From assembly GCA_028279345.1 (NCBI GenBank), contig JANQNY010000013.1:1-45430 (forward strand): a DNA stretch of 45,430 nucleotides. Direction: 5' to 3'. Below, one piece after another: positions 18,254 to 26,266 of the stretch. The notes under the pieces are model-generated. The model was not told the DNA's origin, ran no database searches, and worked only from the letters and a program-made list of their open reading frames with translations. The stretch comes from Geminicoccaceae bacterium. Lineage in GTDB: Bacteria > Pseudomonadota > Alphaproteobacteria > Geminicoccales > Geminicoccaceae. A program made the position numbers and the translations under genes. Numbering within the stretch: the first letter of the stretch is position 1; every line of letters begins with the position of its first letter.

Positions 18254-18715
18254 ATGACCTTGGTGTTCACGCCGCGCTATGCGGGCTATGCGGCCGCCGT
18301 CCGGGCGAGCTTCGAGCGCCAGGGCGTGCTCATGGCCTGGGGTGCAGAGCTCCTTGAGGTCGCGCCCGGCACGGTGGTTCTGCGGCTGCCTTTCTCCGAC
18401 CGCGTGACGCAGCAGCAGGGCTTCTTCCATGGCGGCGTCGTCGCCTCGCTCGCGGACAGTGCGGGTGGCTACGCGGCGATGACCATGCTCGACGAGGGGC
18501 TCGAGATCGTGAGCGTCGAGTACAAGGTCAACTTCCTGGCGCCCGCCGTGGGTGACGAGCTGATCGCCACGGGCACACTCGTTCGGGCAGGCAAGCGCCT
18601 ACTGGTCAGCACGGCCGAGGTGGACGTCGTGCGGGGCGGCGACATGCGGCCCTGCGCACTGCTCCAACAGACGCTCGCGCCGTCTGTGCCGGCTGGGGCT
18701 TCGTCGGCTTCGTGA
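18254..18715 (+). CDS. PaaI-type hotdog thioesterase
   Basis: 153 residues with a single hotdog domain. The family core is FFHGGVVASLADSAGGYAA, with HGG and the catalytic Asp/Glu-position residue on the long helix, and EYKVNFLAP marks the next strand. It would hydrolyse aryl- or acyl-CoA thioesters in the cytoplasm; the exact substrate cannot be told. The ATG at 18254 follows GAGGGCGG. It overlaps the next gene by GTGA, so the two form a small operon. Confidence 0.9.
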   Translation: MTLVFTPRYAGYAAAVRASFERQGVLMAWGAELLEVAPGTVVLRLPFSDRVTQQQGFFHGGVVASLADSAGGYAAMTMLDEGLEIVSVEYKVNFLAPAVGDELIATGTLVRAGKRLLVSTAEVDVVRGGDMRPCALLQQTLAPSVPAGASSAS

Positions 18716-19266
18716 GCGCCGGCGACATGCGGCTTGTCCCCTTCGAGGAGCAGCACTTCAGCCTGCTCGCCGGCTGGTTCGACAGCGAAGCTGCTGTGGT
18801 GCAGTGGGGGGGTCCCGAGGTCAGCTTTCCGCTGGACGCGAGCCAATTGCAGGCCATGCTCGCAGCGGAGCGGTCGACGCCGTCCACGCGGCTCTGCCGC
18901 ATGTCGGTCGCGGGGGATGATGTTGTCGGTCATGGCCAGCTCGCGCTCGACTGGCGCCACGGCAACGTGACCCTCGGTCGGGTGGCGATTGCGCCGGGCC
19001 AGCGGGGGCGCGGCTTGGCCGTGCGGATGGTTGAGCTGCTCGTCGGGGCTGCATTCGCCTTTCCCGAGGTCGAACGCGTGCAGCTCGGCGTCTATGCCTT
19101 CAACGGTCCAGCCATTCGGATCTATGAGCGCCTCGGCTTCGTTCGCGAAGGTGTGCGACGTCGGGCGGTCCGCGTCGGCGCGGACCGCTGGGACAGCGTC
19201 GTCATGGCGCTGCTCCGTGACGAGTGGCGACCACCGGCGAAGGGCGAGCGCACGGGGTCGTTCTGA
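18712..19266 (+). CDS. GNAT-family N-acetyltransferase (RimJ/RimL-like)
   Basis: 184 residues with a GNAT fold. The acetyl-CoA motif is seen in GRVAIAPGQRGRGLAVRMVE (Q/R-x-x-G-x-G/A type). The C-terminal YAFNGPAIRIYERLGFVREG is the classic motif B of the group acting on protein N-termini or small amines. The acceptor is unknown. The start is GTG 18712 inside the stop of the thioesterase gene; an ATG six codons on (MRLVPFEE) is the main alternative. It converges on the dehydrogenase gene, 36 bases apart. Confidence 0.88.
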   Translation: MSAGDMRLVPFEEQHFSLLAGWFDSEAAVVQWGGPEVSFPLDASQLQAMLAAERSTPSTRLCRMSVAGDDVVGHGQLALDWRHGNVTLGRVAIAPGQRGRGLAVRMVELLVGAAFAFPEVERVQLGVYAFNGPAIRIYERLGFVREGVRRRAVRVGADRWDSVVMALLRDEWRPPAKGERTGSF

Positions 19267-19302
19267 CAATCGCCATGCCCCGGGCGTGCCGCCAGCAGAT
19301 GG

Positions 19303-20109
19303 CTAGCTGCTCGCCGGCTTGACCGATGCTGTTGTGCCGGCGAGCAGCCCGCCGTCGATCGCGATTTCGGCGCCAGTTACGTAGGTCGCTTCGTCGGACG
19401 CCAAGAGCAGGGCCACGGCGGCGACCTCGTCGGGCCGACCGAAACGCCGCAGCGGCACATCGGCGACGATCGCATCCAACGCGGCTGCGCGCTCGGGGCC
19501 ACTGCCGACCATCGCGTCCCACATCGGCGTCAGCACGGCGCCCGGAACCAGGGCGTTGCAGCGCACGGCGAGCTGCTCCTCGGCGCAGTAGAGGGCCACG
19601 CTTCGGGTGTGGTTGATGACGGCAGCCTTCGAGGCGGCGTAGGCCGCGGCACGCGGGACGCCAACCACGCCAGACCGTGAGGTAATGTTGACGATCGACC
19701 CCGTGCCGGTCGGGCGCATGGCCCGCAAGGCGTGCTTGCAGCCGAGGAAGACACCCTCGACATTGGTTCTTTGCACCGCTTGCCAATCGGTCAGCGTGGC
19801 GTGCTCGGGATCGTGGGCCGCACCGTCGTCCAGGCCGGTGATGCCGGCGCTGTTGACGAGGATGTCCAGCTTGCCCTCGGTCGTGAGCAGCTCAGCCATG
19901 ACCGTCTGCCAATCTGCCTCCTCCCGGACGTCGAGCCGGCGGAAGGCGGTGCTCGAGCCTAGTCGAGCCTGCGTAGCCTGGCCGCTTCGGACGTCCAGGT
20001 CGGTGATCCAGACGTTGGCGCCTTCGGCCGCAAAGGTCTGGGCGATCGCGGCCCCGATGCCGCGACCGGCGCCAGTCACCAGGGCAGTCTTGTCCCGAAG
20101 GCGCTGCAT
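19303..20109 (-). CDS. Short-chain dehydrogenase/reductase (SDR)
   Basis: 268 residues, classical SDR. TGAGRGIG at 12-19 binds the cofactor, and Asp37 at the end of the second strand (WITDLD) points to NAD over NADP. NSAG at 86-89 is conserved, and the catalytic Ser (ITSRSG region), Tyr157 and Lys161 (YAASK) are present. The C-terminus has the usual YVTGAEIAIDGG. The oxidised alcohol cannot be named. It starts 7 bases after the OmpA-like gene on the same strand, so it may be the last gene of that operon. Confidence 0.92.
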   Translation of the reverse strand: MQRLRDKTALVTGAGRGIGAAIAQTFAAEGANVWITDLDVRSGQATQARLGSSTAFRRLDVREEADWQTVMAELLTTEGKLDILVNSAGITGLDDGAAHDPEHATLTDWQAVQRTNVEGVFLGCKHALRAMRPTGTGSIVNITSRSGVVGVPRAAAYAASKAAVINHTRSVALYCAEEQLAVRCNALVPGAVLTPMWDAMVGSGPERAAALDAIVADVPLRRFGRPDEVAAVALLLASDEATYVTGAEIAIDGGLLAGTTASVKPASS

Positions 20110-20116
20110 CGTCGCG

Positions 20117-21562
20117 TCACCTAGTGGTCAGCTTGATCTCGATGCGGCGGTTGCGCTGGTAGGCCTCCTCCGTGTCGGCGGCGTCGAGCGGCTGGAACTC
20201 GCCATAGCCGGCGGCCGCGACCCGGTCGGCCGGGATACCCTGATCGATCAGGTAACGGGCGACGGAAATAGCGCGCGCCGTCGAGAGGTCCCAGTTCGAC
20301 GGGAAGCGCGCCGTACTGATCGGCCGGCGGTCGGTGTGACCGTTGATCTGCAGGATCCAGGGCAGATCCTCCGGCAGACCGGCGGTGACCTCGAGGAGTG
20401 TTGCCGCAAGCTCGTCGAGCTCCGCTTGAGCTTCAGCGCCCAGCGTTGCGGTGGCGCGATCGAACAGCACCTCGGATTGGAAGACGAAGCGATCGCCGAC
20501 GATGCGGACGTCGGCACGATCGCCGAGCACCGCCTGCAGCCTGCCGAAGAACTCACTGCGGAAGCGCTGCAACTCGTCCACCTCCCGAGCCAGGGCCGCA
20601 GCGAGCCTCGTGTCGAGCTCGGCGATCCGGCCCTCCTGGGTCTCGATTGCGGCTTCGCGCACGGCGAGCAACGCCTCGATCCGCGCGAGCTGCTGGCGCG
20701 TGGCGTCGAGCTCCTGGGTGAGCCGCTCGGCGGCATCCGTGCTCGCGCGCGCGGCGGCCTCCGCGTCGACGACCGCGCGTTGCGCGGCGAGGGTCCGGTC
20801 GTCGGCGTCGGTGAGTTCGGCTTCGAGCGCAAGCGCGCGGTCGCGCACCTGACCCAGCTCGCGGCGCAAGATCGCTTGGGCCTCCTCGCTGAGCGCCAGC
20901 GCCTCCTCCTGCTCCGCCAGGGTGTCGGCCTGTTCGGCCGAGGTCGTCTCGAGTTGCGCCAAGAGCGCTGCTTGCTCGGCGATCTCGCCCTCCAGGCGTT
21001 CGCGAAGCCCTGCGAGCGTCTCCACCTCCTGACGGAGCACAACCAGATCGGCGAGCTGTGCCTCGATGGTGGCGCGATCGGCCTCGAGCACCCGCTCGGC
21101 CTGGAGGAGGTCCTGCTCGATCGCGCGACGCGCCTCGGCGGCAGCTTGGGCATCCTGCTCGGCGGCCGCCAGGGCCTCTTGCAGCCGCGTCTGGTCCGCG
21201 AGCAGTTGGGTCAAGCGCACGGCCAGCTCCTCGCGCTCGCTGGCCGTTTGCGCGAGCGCGCTCTGCGCGGTATCGCGCTCGCTACGGGCGAGCCCCAGAT
21301 CCGTGTTGAGCTGCGCCAGCGTCTGTCGCAGGTCGTCGAGCCTCAGGCGTTCCCCTTCGAGATCGCGCTCGGTGGCCTCGAGACTGCGCTGCAGCGCCAC
21401 CAGGCGCTCGTCGCGGCCCTGGAGCAGCTGTCCCAGGAAGAACTGCGCCAGTACGAAGACCGACAGCATGAAGATCGTGACCAGCAACAGCGTCGAGAGC
21501 GCATCGACGAAGCCCGGCCAGATCTCGGGGGGCGTACGGTTGTCACGACGCAGCCTGCCCAT
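20117..21562 (-). CDS. MotB/OmpA-like envelope protein with very long coiled coil
   Basis: 481 residues. One N-terminal helix (GFVDALSTLLLVTIFMLSVF) carries the Asp typical of MotB/TolR-type ion-channel subunits and follows PPEIWP. Residues about 45-335 are nearly continuous heptad-like, Glu/Arg/Gln/Ala/Leu-rich coiled coil. The C-terminal OmpA peptidoglycan-binding domain (about 345-480) has NGHTDRRP, LSTARAISVARYL and QRNRRIEIKL. The helix probably sits in the inner membrane with the coil and OmpA domain in the periplasm. It follows the MotA/TolQ-like gene by 3 bases, forming a channel pair. Separate flagellar stators look different, with a short linker. It is a known alphaproteobacterial gene pair of unclear function. 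Confidence 0.88.
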   Translation of the reverse strand: MGRLRRDNRTPPEIWPGFVDALSTLLLVTIFMLSVFVLAQFFLGQLLQGRDERLVALQRSLEATERDLEGERLRLDDLRQTLAQLNTDLGLARSERDTAQSALAQTASEREELAVRLTQLLADQTRLQEALAAAEQDAQAAAEARRAIEQDLLQAERVLEADRATIEAQLADLVVLRQEVETLAGLRERLEGEIAEQAALLAQLETTSAEQADTLAEQEEALALSEEAQAILRRELGQVRDRALALEAELTDADDRTLAAQRAVVDAEAAARASTDAAERLTQELDATRQQLARIEALLAVREAAIETQEGRIAELDTRLAAALAREVDELQRFRSEFFGRLQAVLGDRADVRIVGDRFVFQSEVLFDRATATLGAEAQAELDELAATLLEVTAGLPEDLPWILQINGHTDRRPISTARFPSNWDLSTARAISVARYLIDQGIPADRVAAAGYGEFQPLDAADTEEAYQRNRRIEIKLTTR

Positions 21563-21565
21563 GAA

Positions 21566-22729
21566 CTAGCCTTCCGCGCGGCTCACGCCGGGGTCCGGCT
21601 CGCCGGCGGCGACGGCGATGGTGCGCGTGATGAGGCGGATCTCGCGTCGCAGGGTATCGAGGCCGTGCTCGCGGCCGCGGATCGTGTCGTCGGCAAGGCG
21701 TTGCACGCTCTGGTCGAGATTTGCCAAGAGCGCGCGGCTCGTTGCGTCGAGGGTGAGACCCTCGTCGCGTTGGCGGGCGAGCGAGCGTTCGATGGAGCGC
21801 GTGCAGTCGACGAACTGGTCGAGCTGCCGGCGCTCCTCGGCGAGCTGCTGGGCCAGTCGATCGAGCTGCCGGGCCAGCTCCACCAGTGCCGTCTCCGTGC
21901 CCCGGCGGAGCTCCTCCCCGTCGACGAGCCGGCGCAGGAGTTCCTCGCTGGCTTCGACGTTCTGCTCCAAGAGTGCTTGGACATAGACCGGCATGGGCCT
22001 GCCGCCGAGCGCCTCGACAGGACCACCATCGCTGGCGCTCGTGAGCTGCGTGCGGCTCGAGAGCCAAGCCTCCAGATGATCGAAGAAGCTCGCCTGCGCG
22101 CGGTTTGCCTGCAGGTCGAGAAAACCCAGGACGAGCGAACCGGCGAGCCCGAACAGGGACGAGCTGAAGGCGGTGCCCATACCGCCCAGCGGACGCGCAA
22201 GACCGTCCTGCAGATTGCCGAAGGACTCGACCATGTCGCCTTCGAGCGAGAGGCCCGCGATCACGTCGGCGACCGCGCCCAGGGTCTGCAAGAGACCCCA
22301 GAAGGTGCCGAGCAGGCCCAGGAAGATGAGAAGGCCCGTGAGGTAGCGCGCGTTGTCACGCTGCTCTGCCAGGCGCGATTCCACACTGTCGAGCATGTAG
22401 CGCACCGACGTGGTGGTGAGACGGCTGCCGTCGCCGGCACCGCGCCCGGCGAGCAGCGTAGCGAGCGGCGCCAAGAGCCGAGGCGCTTCGGCCGGCAACC
22501 GCTCAGGCTGCTCTTGGGAGAAGCGCTCCAGCCAGCGGAGCTCGGGCCGGAGGCGCCAGATCCGCAAGATCGCGTAGATGACGCCGATGGCGAAGACGAA
22601 GCCGATGACGCCGTTGAGCCAGGGATTGTAGAGAAACGTGCGGATGAGCGCGTCGCCCAACAGGCCAGCCACACCCGCAGTTGCCGCGAGCGCCAGAAGC
22701 ACAATGTTGATGTAGTGTTGTGGTCGCAT
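21566..22729 (-). CDS. MotA/TolQ/ExbB-family proton-channel protein with cytoplasmic coiled-coil tail
   Basis: About 387 residues from ATG 22729, which has GGACGGG upstream; the ATG at 22786 is less likely. Two helices near the N-terminus are followed by a cytoplasmic region. Two further helices come at about 185-235 (LTGLLIFLGLLGTFWGLL and FGLAGSLVLGFLDL), the MotA/TolQ core. The last about 150 residues are predicted coiled coil, rich in Glu, Arg and Leu. It should form an ion channel with the OmpA-like partner encoded 3 bases downstream, transmitting force across the envelope. No tonB, tolA or flagellar genes are nearby. Confidence 0.88.
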   Translation of the reverse strand: MRPQHYINIVLLALAATAGVAGLLGDALIRTFLYNPWLNGVIGFVFAIGVIYAILRIWRLRPELRWLERFSQEQPERLPAEAPRLLAPLATLLAGRGAGDGSRLTTTSVRYMLDSVESRLAEQRDNARYLTGLLIFLGLLGTFWGLLQTLGAVADVIAGLSLEGDMVESFGNLQDGLARPLGGMGTAFSSSLFGLAGSLVLGFLDLQANRAQASFFDHLEAWLSSRTQLTSASDGGPVEALGGRPMPVYVQALLEQNVEASEELLRRLVDGEELRRGTETALVELARQLDRLAQQLAEERRQLDQFVDCTRSIERSLARQRDEGLTLDATSRALLANLDQSVQRLADDTIRGREHGLDTLRREIRLITRTIAVAAGEPDPGVSRAEG

Positions 22730-22848
22730 CTTCGCCCGTCCTTCCGGCGGTGCCACGGATGTGGCGTCCCCAAGCCTTGCGGCCACGCGGTCGTACGATA
22801 TCCGCAGAGCTTAGGGGAGAGCGTTGACTGTGCGACGTGTTTCGCGCG

Positions 22849-23628
22849 TCAGCCTTCCAGTAGTGCGACCAGGCGCGGATAAATCTCCGGATTGGCGGCG
22901 ACCAGCGTCCCACGTTCCATGAGTCCGCCGCCTTCTAGAGTACCAAGTTGTCCGCCGGCTTCGCGGACCAGCACGATGCCGGCGGCGACGTCCCAAGGCT
23001 TGAGGCCGAACTCCCAAAAGCCATCAAGGCGGCCGGCGGCAAGGTAGGCGAGGTCGAGCGAAGCGGCGCCGTAGCGACGAATGCCGGCGACCTTGGCGCT
23101 CACACGGTCGAACTGGCCCGAGAAGCCGCGTTCGCGACCCTCCCAGTTCAGCACCGGTATGCCACAGCCGATCATCGAGCGGTCGAGCTCGCGGCGGGCC
23201 GAGACGCGCAGGCGACGGCCGTTCATCCAGGCGCCCTGGCCGCGGTCGGCCGTGAACAGCTCCTGCTTGATCGGGTCGAAAATGCAGGCGGCGACGAGCT
23301 CGCCGTTCATCTCGAGCGCGATCGAGATGGCGAAGTGGGGGAGCCCGTGAAGGAAGTTGGACGTGCCGTCGAGCGGATCGACGATCCAGCGAGCTCCGCC
23401 ATCGCCGTCGGCGCCACCCTCTTCGGCGAGCATCGCGAAGTTCGGCCGCTGCCGTCGCAGCTCGTCGGTGATGATTTGCTCGGCACGGCGATCCGCAGCA
23501 GTGACGAAGTCGCCCGGTCCCTTGAGCGAGACCTGCAGCTGCTCGACCTCGCCGAAATCGCGCGCGAGCACCCGGGCTGCCTTCTGCGCCGCCTGGACCA
23601 TGACCTGGAGATTGGGCGAGCGCCGCAT
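22849..23628 (-). CDS. suhB: Inositol monophosphatase family protein (SuhB-like)
   Basis: 259 residues, normal for the family. Metal-binding motifs are WIVDPLDGTSNFLHGLP (about 92-108), the upstream Glu in LAEEGG and the late WDVAAG. It dephosphorylates myo-inositol-1-phosphate or similar sugar phosphates; SuhB of E. coli also acts in rRNA antitermination. It lies 48 bases after efp on the same strand and 119 bases before the MotA-like gene, so it may belong to the long pgk-to-efp transcript. Confidence 0.93.
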   Translation of the reverse strand: MRRSPNLQVMVQAAQKAARVLARDFGEVEQLQVSLKGPGDFVTAADRRAEQIITDELRRQRPNFAMLAEEGGADGDGGARWIVDPLDGTSNFLHGLPHFAISIALEMNGELVAACIFDPIKQELFTADRGQGAWMNGRRLRVSARRELDRSMIGCGIPVLNWEGRERGFSGQFDRVSAKVAGIRRYGAASLDLAYLAAGRLDGFWEFGLKPWDVAAGIVLVREAGGQLGTLEGGGLMERGTLVAANPEIYPRLVALLEG

Positions 23629-23676
23629 CGTGGCTCCGCTGGCTAGAGGAAAGAGTGTCGGCGGCGATGCCGGCGC

Positions 23677-24243
23677 TCAGTCGCGGGCGCGCTCGACGTA
23701 GCTCTGCTCGGCGGTGTTGACGACGACACGCGTTCCGGTCTCGATGTGCGGGGGCACCATCACACGCACGCCGTTGGCGAGCACCGCCGGCTTGTACGAG
23801 GCGGCGGCCGTCTGGCCCTTCACCACGGGATCAGCCTCCACCACTTCGAGAACGACGGTCTCGGGCAGGCTGATGCCGAGCGCTCGGCCGTCATAGGTCT
23901 CGACGGCGCAGACCATGCCCTCCTGTAGAAAGACGCTCTGCTCGCCGAGCATCTCCTTCGCCAGCGTGACTTGCTCGAAGGTCTCCTGCTCCATGAAGTG
24001 CAGGCCCGTCTCGTCTTCGTAGAGATATTGGAACGGTGCCTCGTCGAGGCGGACGCGCTCAACCGTTTCGGCCGCGCGAAACCGCTCGTTGAGCTTGATC
24101 CCGTCGGGAACGGACTTCATCTCGGCCTGCAAGTATGCCGGTCCCTTGCCCGGCTTCACGTGCTCGGTCTTCAAGACGCGCCAGAGCTTGTTCTGATGCT
24201 CGAGCACCATGCCCGGGCGGATCTCGTTACCGTTGATCTTCAT
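23677..24243 (-). CDS. efp: Elongation factor P
   Basis: 188 residues starting MKINGNEIRPGMVLEH, the standard EF-P length. It relieves ribosome stalling at polyproline. Lys33 in KPGKGPAYLQ is the loop residue that is modified by lysylation in many bacteria; no EpmA gene is seen here. The frame is open to 24678, but homology begins at ATG 24243. The start overlaps the end of the ThiE-like gene by 17 bases, so it is part of a tightly packed operon. Confidence 0.97.
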   Translation of the reverse strand: MKINGNEIRPGMVLEHQNKLWRVLKTEHVKPGKGPAYLQAEMKSVPDGIKLNERFRAAETVERVRLDEAPFQYLYEDETGLHFMEQETFEQVTLAKEMLGEQSVFLQEGMVCAVETYDGRALGISLPETVVLEVVEADPVVKGQTAAASYKPAVLANGVRVMVPPHIETGTRVVVNTAEQSYVERARD

Positions 24244-24850
24244 CGTCTTCCGTTTCTCGGGTGCCGCTCGGCCCGAACACCGCTCGCTGCCGTTCGGCTG
24301 ACTGTAGGCTCGCGACGAGGGCAGGGGCATCGAGCGACCCGTCGATGAGCTGCGCGCCGTGGACCAAGACGAAGTCCGCCCCGGCCGCCGCCAAGCCTGC
24401 CGCTTTGGGCGCACCCCCCTCGGCGACAACGGGCAGCACGAATAGCTGGCTCCACCAGGCGACGCAATTGCGCACCGCTTCGTCGTCGCCGCGGAAGAGG
24501 ACAGCATCCGCACCGGCCTCGCCCGCCTCCATGGCCGCGTGGCGCGACAGCCCGACATCGGCCACCAAAATGGCGTCGCCACCCCAAATGGCGCGCGCTT
24601 CGCCGACTGCGCGGGCTGCGTCGTCTCCCGCTGGTACGCACGCGCCTGCGGCCCCCTCCGCGGGGCCGTGCTCGGCAAGCAACAGAGCCGTCGGTAGTGC
24701 CAGCGCCGATTCGACGAGTTCCCGCGATGTCATGGCGCTCAAGATGGCGCCGAGCCGGTCGGCCTCCTGCAGCTCCGCCAGCCTTCGCTCCAGCTCAGAC
24801 GAAGGCACGCCCTCGACGCGTACGATGACGCGTGAGCGCGTGTCCTCCAC
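24227..24850 (-). CDS. ThiE-like TIM-barrel protein, probably degenerate
   Basis: About 207 residues. The fold resembles thiamine-phosphate synthase: alternating strands and helices with ADVGLSRHAAMEAGEAGADAV and LPVVAEGGAPKAAGLAAAGA, matching ThiE's strand order and its late GG phosphate-binding segment. The ThiE substrate motifs (HLGQ-D, G-x-ST, GPVF-T-TK) are not visible, so thiamine synthesis is doubtful. Start is uncertain: GTG 24850 has a GGGGCGA upstream, and TTG 24871 is the alternative; both come just after the aldolase stop at 24882. It overlaps efp by 17 bases, and the arrangement aldolase-ThiE-like-efp recurs, as I recall, in alphaproteobacteria. Confidence 0.65.
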   Translation of the reverse strand: MEDTRSRVIVRVEGVPSSELERRLAELQEADRLGAILSAMTSRELVESALALPTALLLAEHGPAEGAAGACVPAGDDAARAVGEARAIWGGDAILVADVGLSRHAAMEAGEAGADAVLFRGDDEAVRNCVAWWSQLFVLPVVAEGGAPKAAGLAAAGADFVLVHGAQLIDGSLDAPALVASLQSAERQRAVFGPSGTRETEDDEDQR

Positions 24851-24881
24851 CTCGGGGCCGTCGCCCCGCAACCCGGATGGG

Positions 24882-25799
24882 TCAGACTTGGTTGAGGTAG
24901 ATCTTGCAGATCTGGTCCAAGAGCTCCATCGCCTCGGCCTTCGGTCGCCGGAAGGCGTTGCGGCCGACGATCGAGCCCGAGCCGCCGCCGTCGCGGATCT
25001 CGCGCACGGTCTGCAGGAACGAACTCGTATCGATCGCCTCACCGCCCGAGAACACGACCAGCCTACGACCGGCGAAGCACACCTGCATGATGTGCTCGAT
25101 CCGCCTGGTGAGCGTCGAGCCGTCGACGCCCTGCTCCTCGTAGACCTTCTTGGCAGCCGCGAGGTCGAGCTTGGCCGACGGCGGCTTCACCTTGATGATG
25201 TTCGAGCCCATGAGTGCGGCCATGTGGGCCGCGTAGGCGACGATATCGAACGCCGTCTCGTCGGTGACATGTCCGCCGCGCGGATAGGACCAGGTCACGA
25301 CGCAGAGGCCGTGCGACTTGGCCTCGGAGGTGAGCTCGCGCAGCTCCTCCATCATGCCGTAATTGGCCTCGGAGCCCGGATACATCGTGAAGCCGATGCC
25401 GACGCAGCCGAGTCGCAACGCGTCCTTGACGCCGGCGGTGATCGCCTGGTCGCCGATGCCGCTGTGCAGGCTGTTGGCGCTGTTGACCTTGAGGATCAGC
25501 GGTAGCTCGCCGGCAAAGGTATCGGAGCCGGCCTCCAGCGCGCCCAGCGGTGCCGCATAGGCGGACAACTCGGCATCGAGTGCCAGCTCGAAGAGATAGC
25601 GGGGATCATAGGCGTCGGGGTTGGTGGCGAAGCTGCGGGCCGGCCCGTGCTCGTAGCCCTGGTCGACGGGCAAGATGACCAGCTTGCCGGAGCCGCCCAT
25701 TCGGCCGTGCATCAGGAGTCGCGCCATATTCCCCTTCACGCCGGGATTTTCGCCCTCGTACCAGGAGAGGATTTCCTTGACCTTCGGTGTCAGTCGCAT
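24882..25799 (-). CDS. fbaB: Class I fructose-bisphosphate aldolase, DhnA/FbaB type
   Basis: 305 residues. It cleaves fructose-1,6-bisphosphate through a Schiff-base lysine, most likely Lys203 in NIIKVKPP. Other landmarks are LPVDQGYEHGP, LKVNSANSLH, GFTMYPGSEANY and VFSGGEAID at the phosphate site. Together with pgk it gives a glycolytic/gluconeogenic cluster. The start overlaps the end of the small unknown gene by 10 bases. The length and motifs fit the archaeal/DhnA-type class I family rather than the eukaryotic type. Confidence 0.93.
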   Translation of the reverse strand: MRLTPKVKEILSWYEGENPGVKGNMARLLMHGRMGGSGKLVILPVDQGYEHGPARSFATNPDAYDPRYLFELALDAELSAYAAPLGALEAGSDTFAGELPLILKVNSANSLHSGIGDQAITAGVKDALRLGCVGIGFTMYPGSEANYGMMEELRELTSEAKSHGLCVVTWSYPRGGHVTDETAFDIVAYAAHMAALMGSNIIKVKPPSAKLDLAAAKKVYEEQGVDGSTLTRRIEHIMQVCFAGRRLVVFSGGEAIDTSSFLQTVREIRDGGGSGSIVGRNAFRRPKAEAMELLDQICKIYLNQV

Positions 25800-26266
25800 G
25801 CCACGAGTCCCATTTCTTGGATTTCCGCCGATCGCTCAGTGAGCCGTTCCGACGTTGGTGTACCAGCCGCAGACGCCATGGTCACCTCCCCGAAGTGCAG
25901 CCGCGCGAGTTGACCCGCAACGGACCGGCCGGGTGTGAGCCGCCAGGCGGCAGTTTCGCGCACGCAAACGCCGCCGTGCGCCCGCACTAACGCCTCGAGC
26001 GCCGGCGCTTGGGCTACCGCGACATCGAACTGCAGGTTGCGCAAGCCCGCGCGTAGCGCTTCCAGCACGGCCCCGGCCTGCGCGCCGCACTCGATCACGA
26101 GCCCGCGGCCCAAGGCCTCCTCGACGCCGCGCCAAAAGCCGACGCCGAGCACGGGCGCTTCGAGCGCGTGCAGCAACAGTCGATGGTGGCCCGCCGCCGC
26201 CCAGGCAAGCGCGGCGCGCGCCTGGTGCAGGTCGCGGACACCGATGCGCCGAACCTCAGTCGGCAA
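25790..26266 (-). CDS. Unknown protein encoded between pgk and aldolase genes
   Basis: 158 residues, not recognised. It starts at TTG 26266 ([10 protein letters not shown] when read as Met), 11 bases inside the pgk end; no in-frame ATG lies near. It is Ala/Leu-rich with Arg and His ([20 protein letters not shown]) and ends in a more polar tail. [20 protein letters not shown] could be a helix-loop element. There is no signal or membrane segment of convincing length. Overlaps with both neighbours (11 and 10 bases) argue that it is translated in coupling with two glycolytic enzymes. Confidence 0.65.
   Translation of the reverse strand: MPTEVRRIGVRDLHQARAALAWAAAGHHRLLLHALEAPVLGVGFWRGVEEALGRGLVIECGAQAGAVLEALRAGLRNLQFDVAVAQAPALEALVRAHGGVCVRETAAWRLTPGRSVAGQLARLHFGEVTMASAAGTPTSERLTERSAEIQEMGLVACD

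Noticed and set aside
20117..22729. Zorya defence system (ZorA/ZorB) for the MotA/OmpA-like pair
   Set aside because: No ZorC, ZorD or ZorE-type genes are adjacent, neighbours are housekeeping genes, and the pair looks like a core alphaproteobacterial one.
19685..22882. Plus-strand open frame of 1065 codons
   Set aside because: It runs antisense across an SDR gene and the MotA/OmpA-like pair, all with clear family motifs. Such long antisense frames come from GC-rich codon use; the translation shows no domain.
23677..24678. Longer elongation factor P starting at 24678
   Set aside because: Homology starts precisely at ATG 24243; the extension is overlap with the ThiE-like gene.
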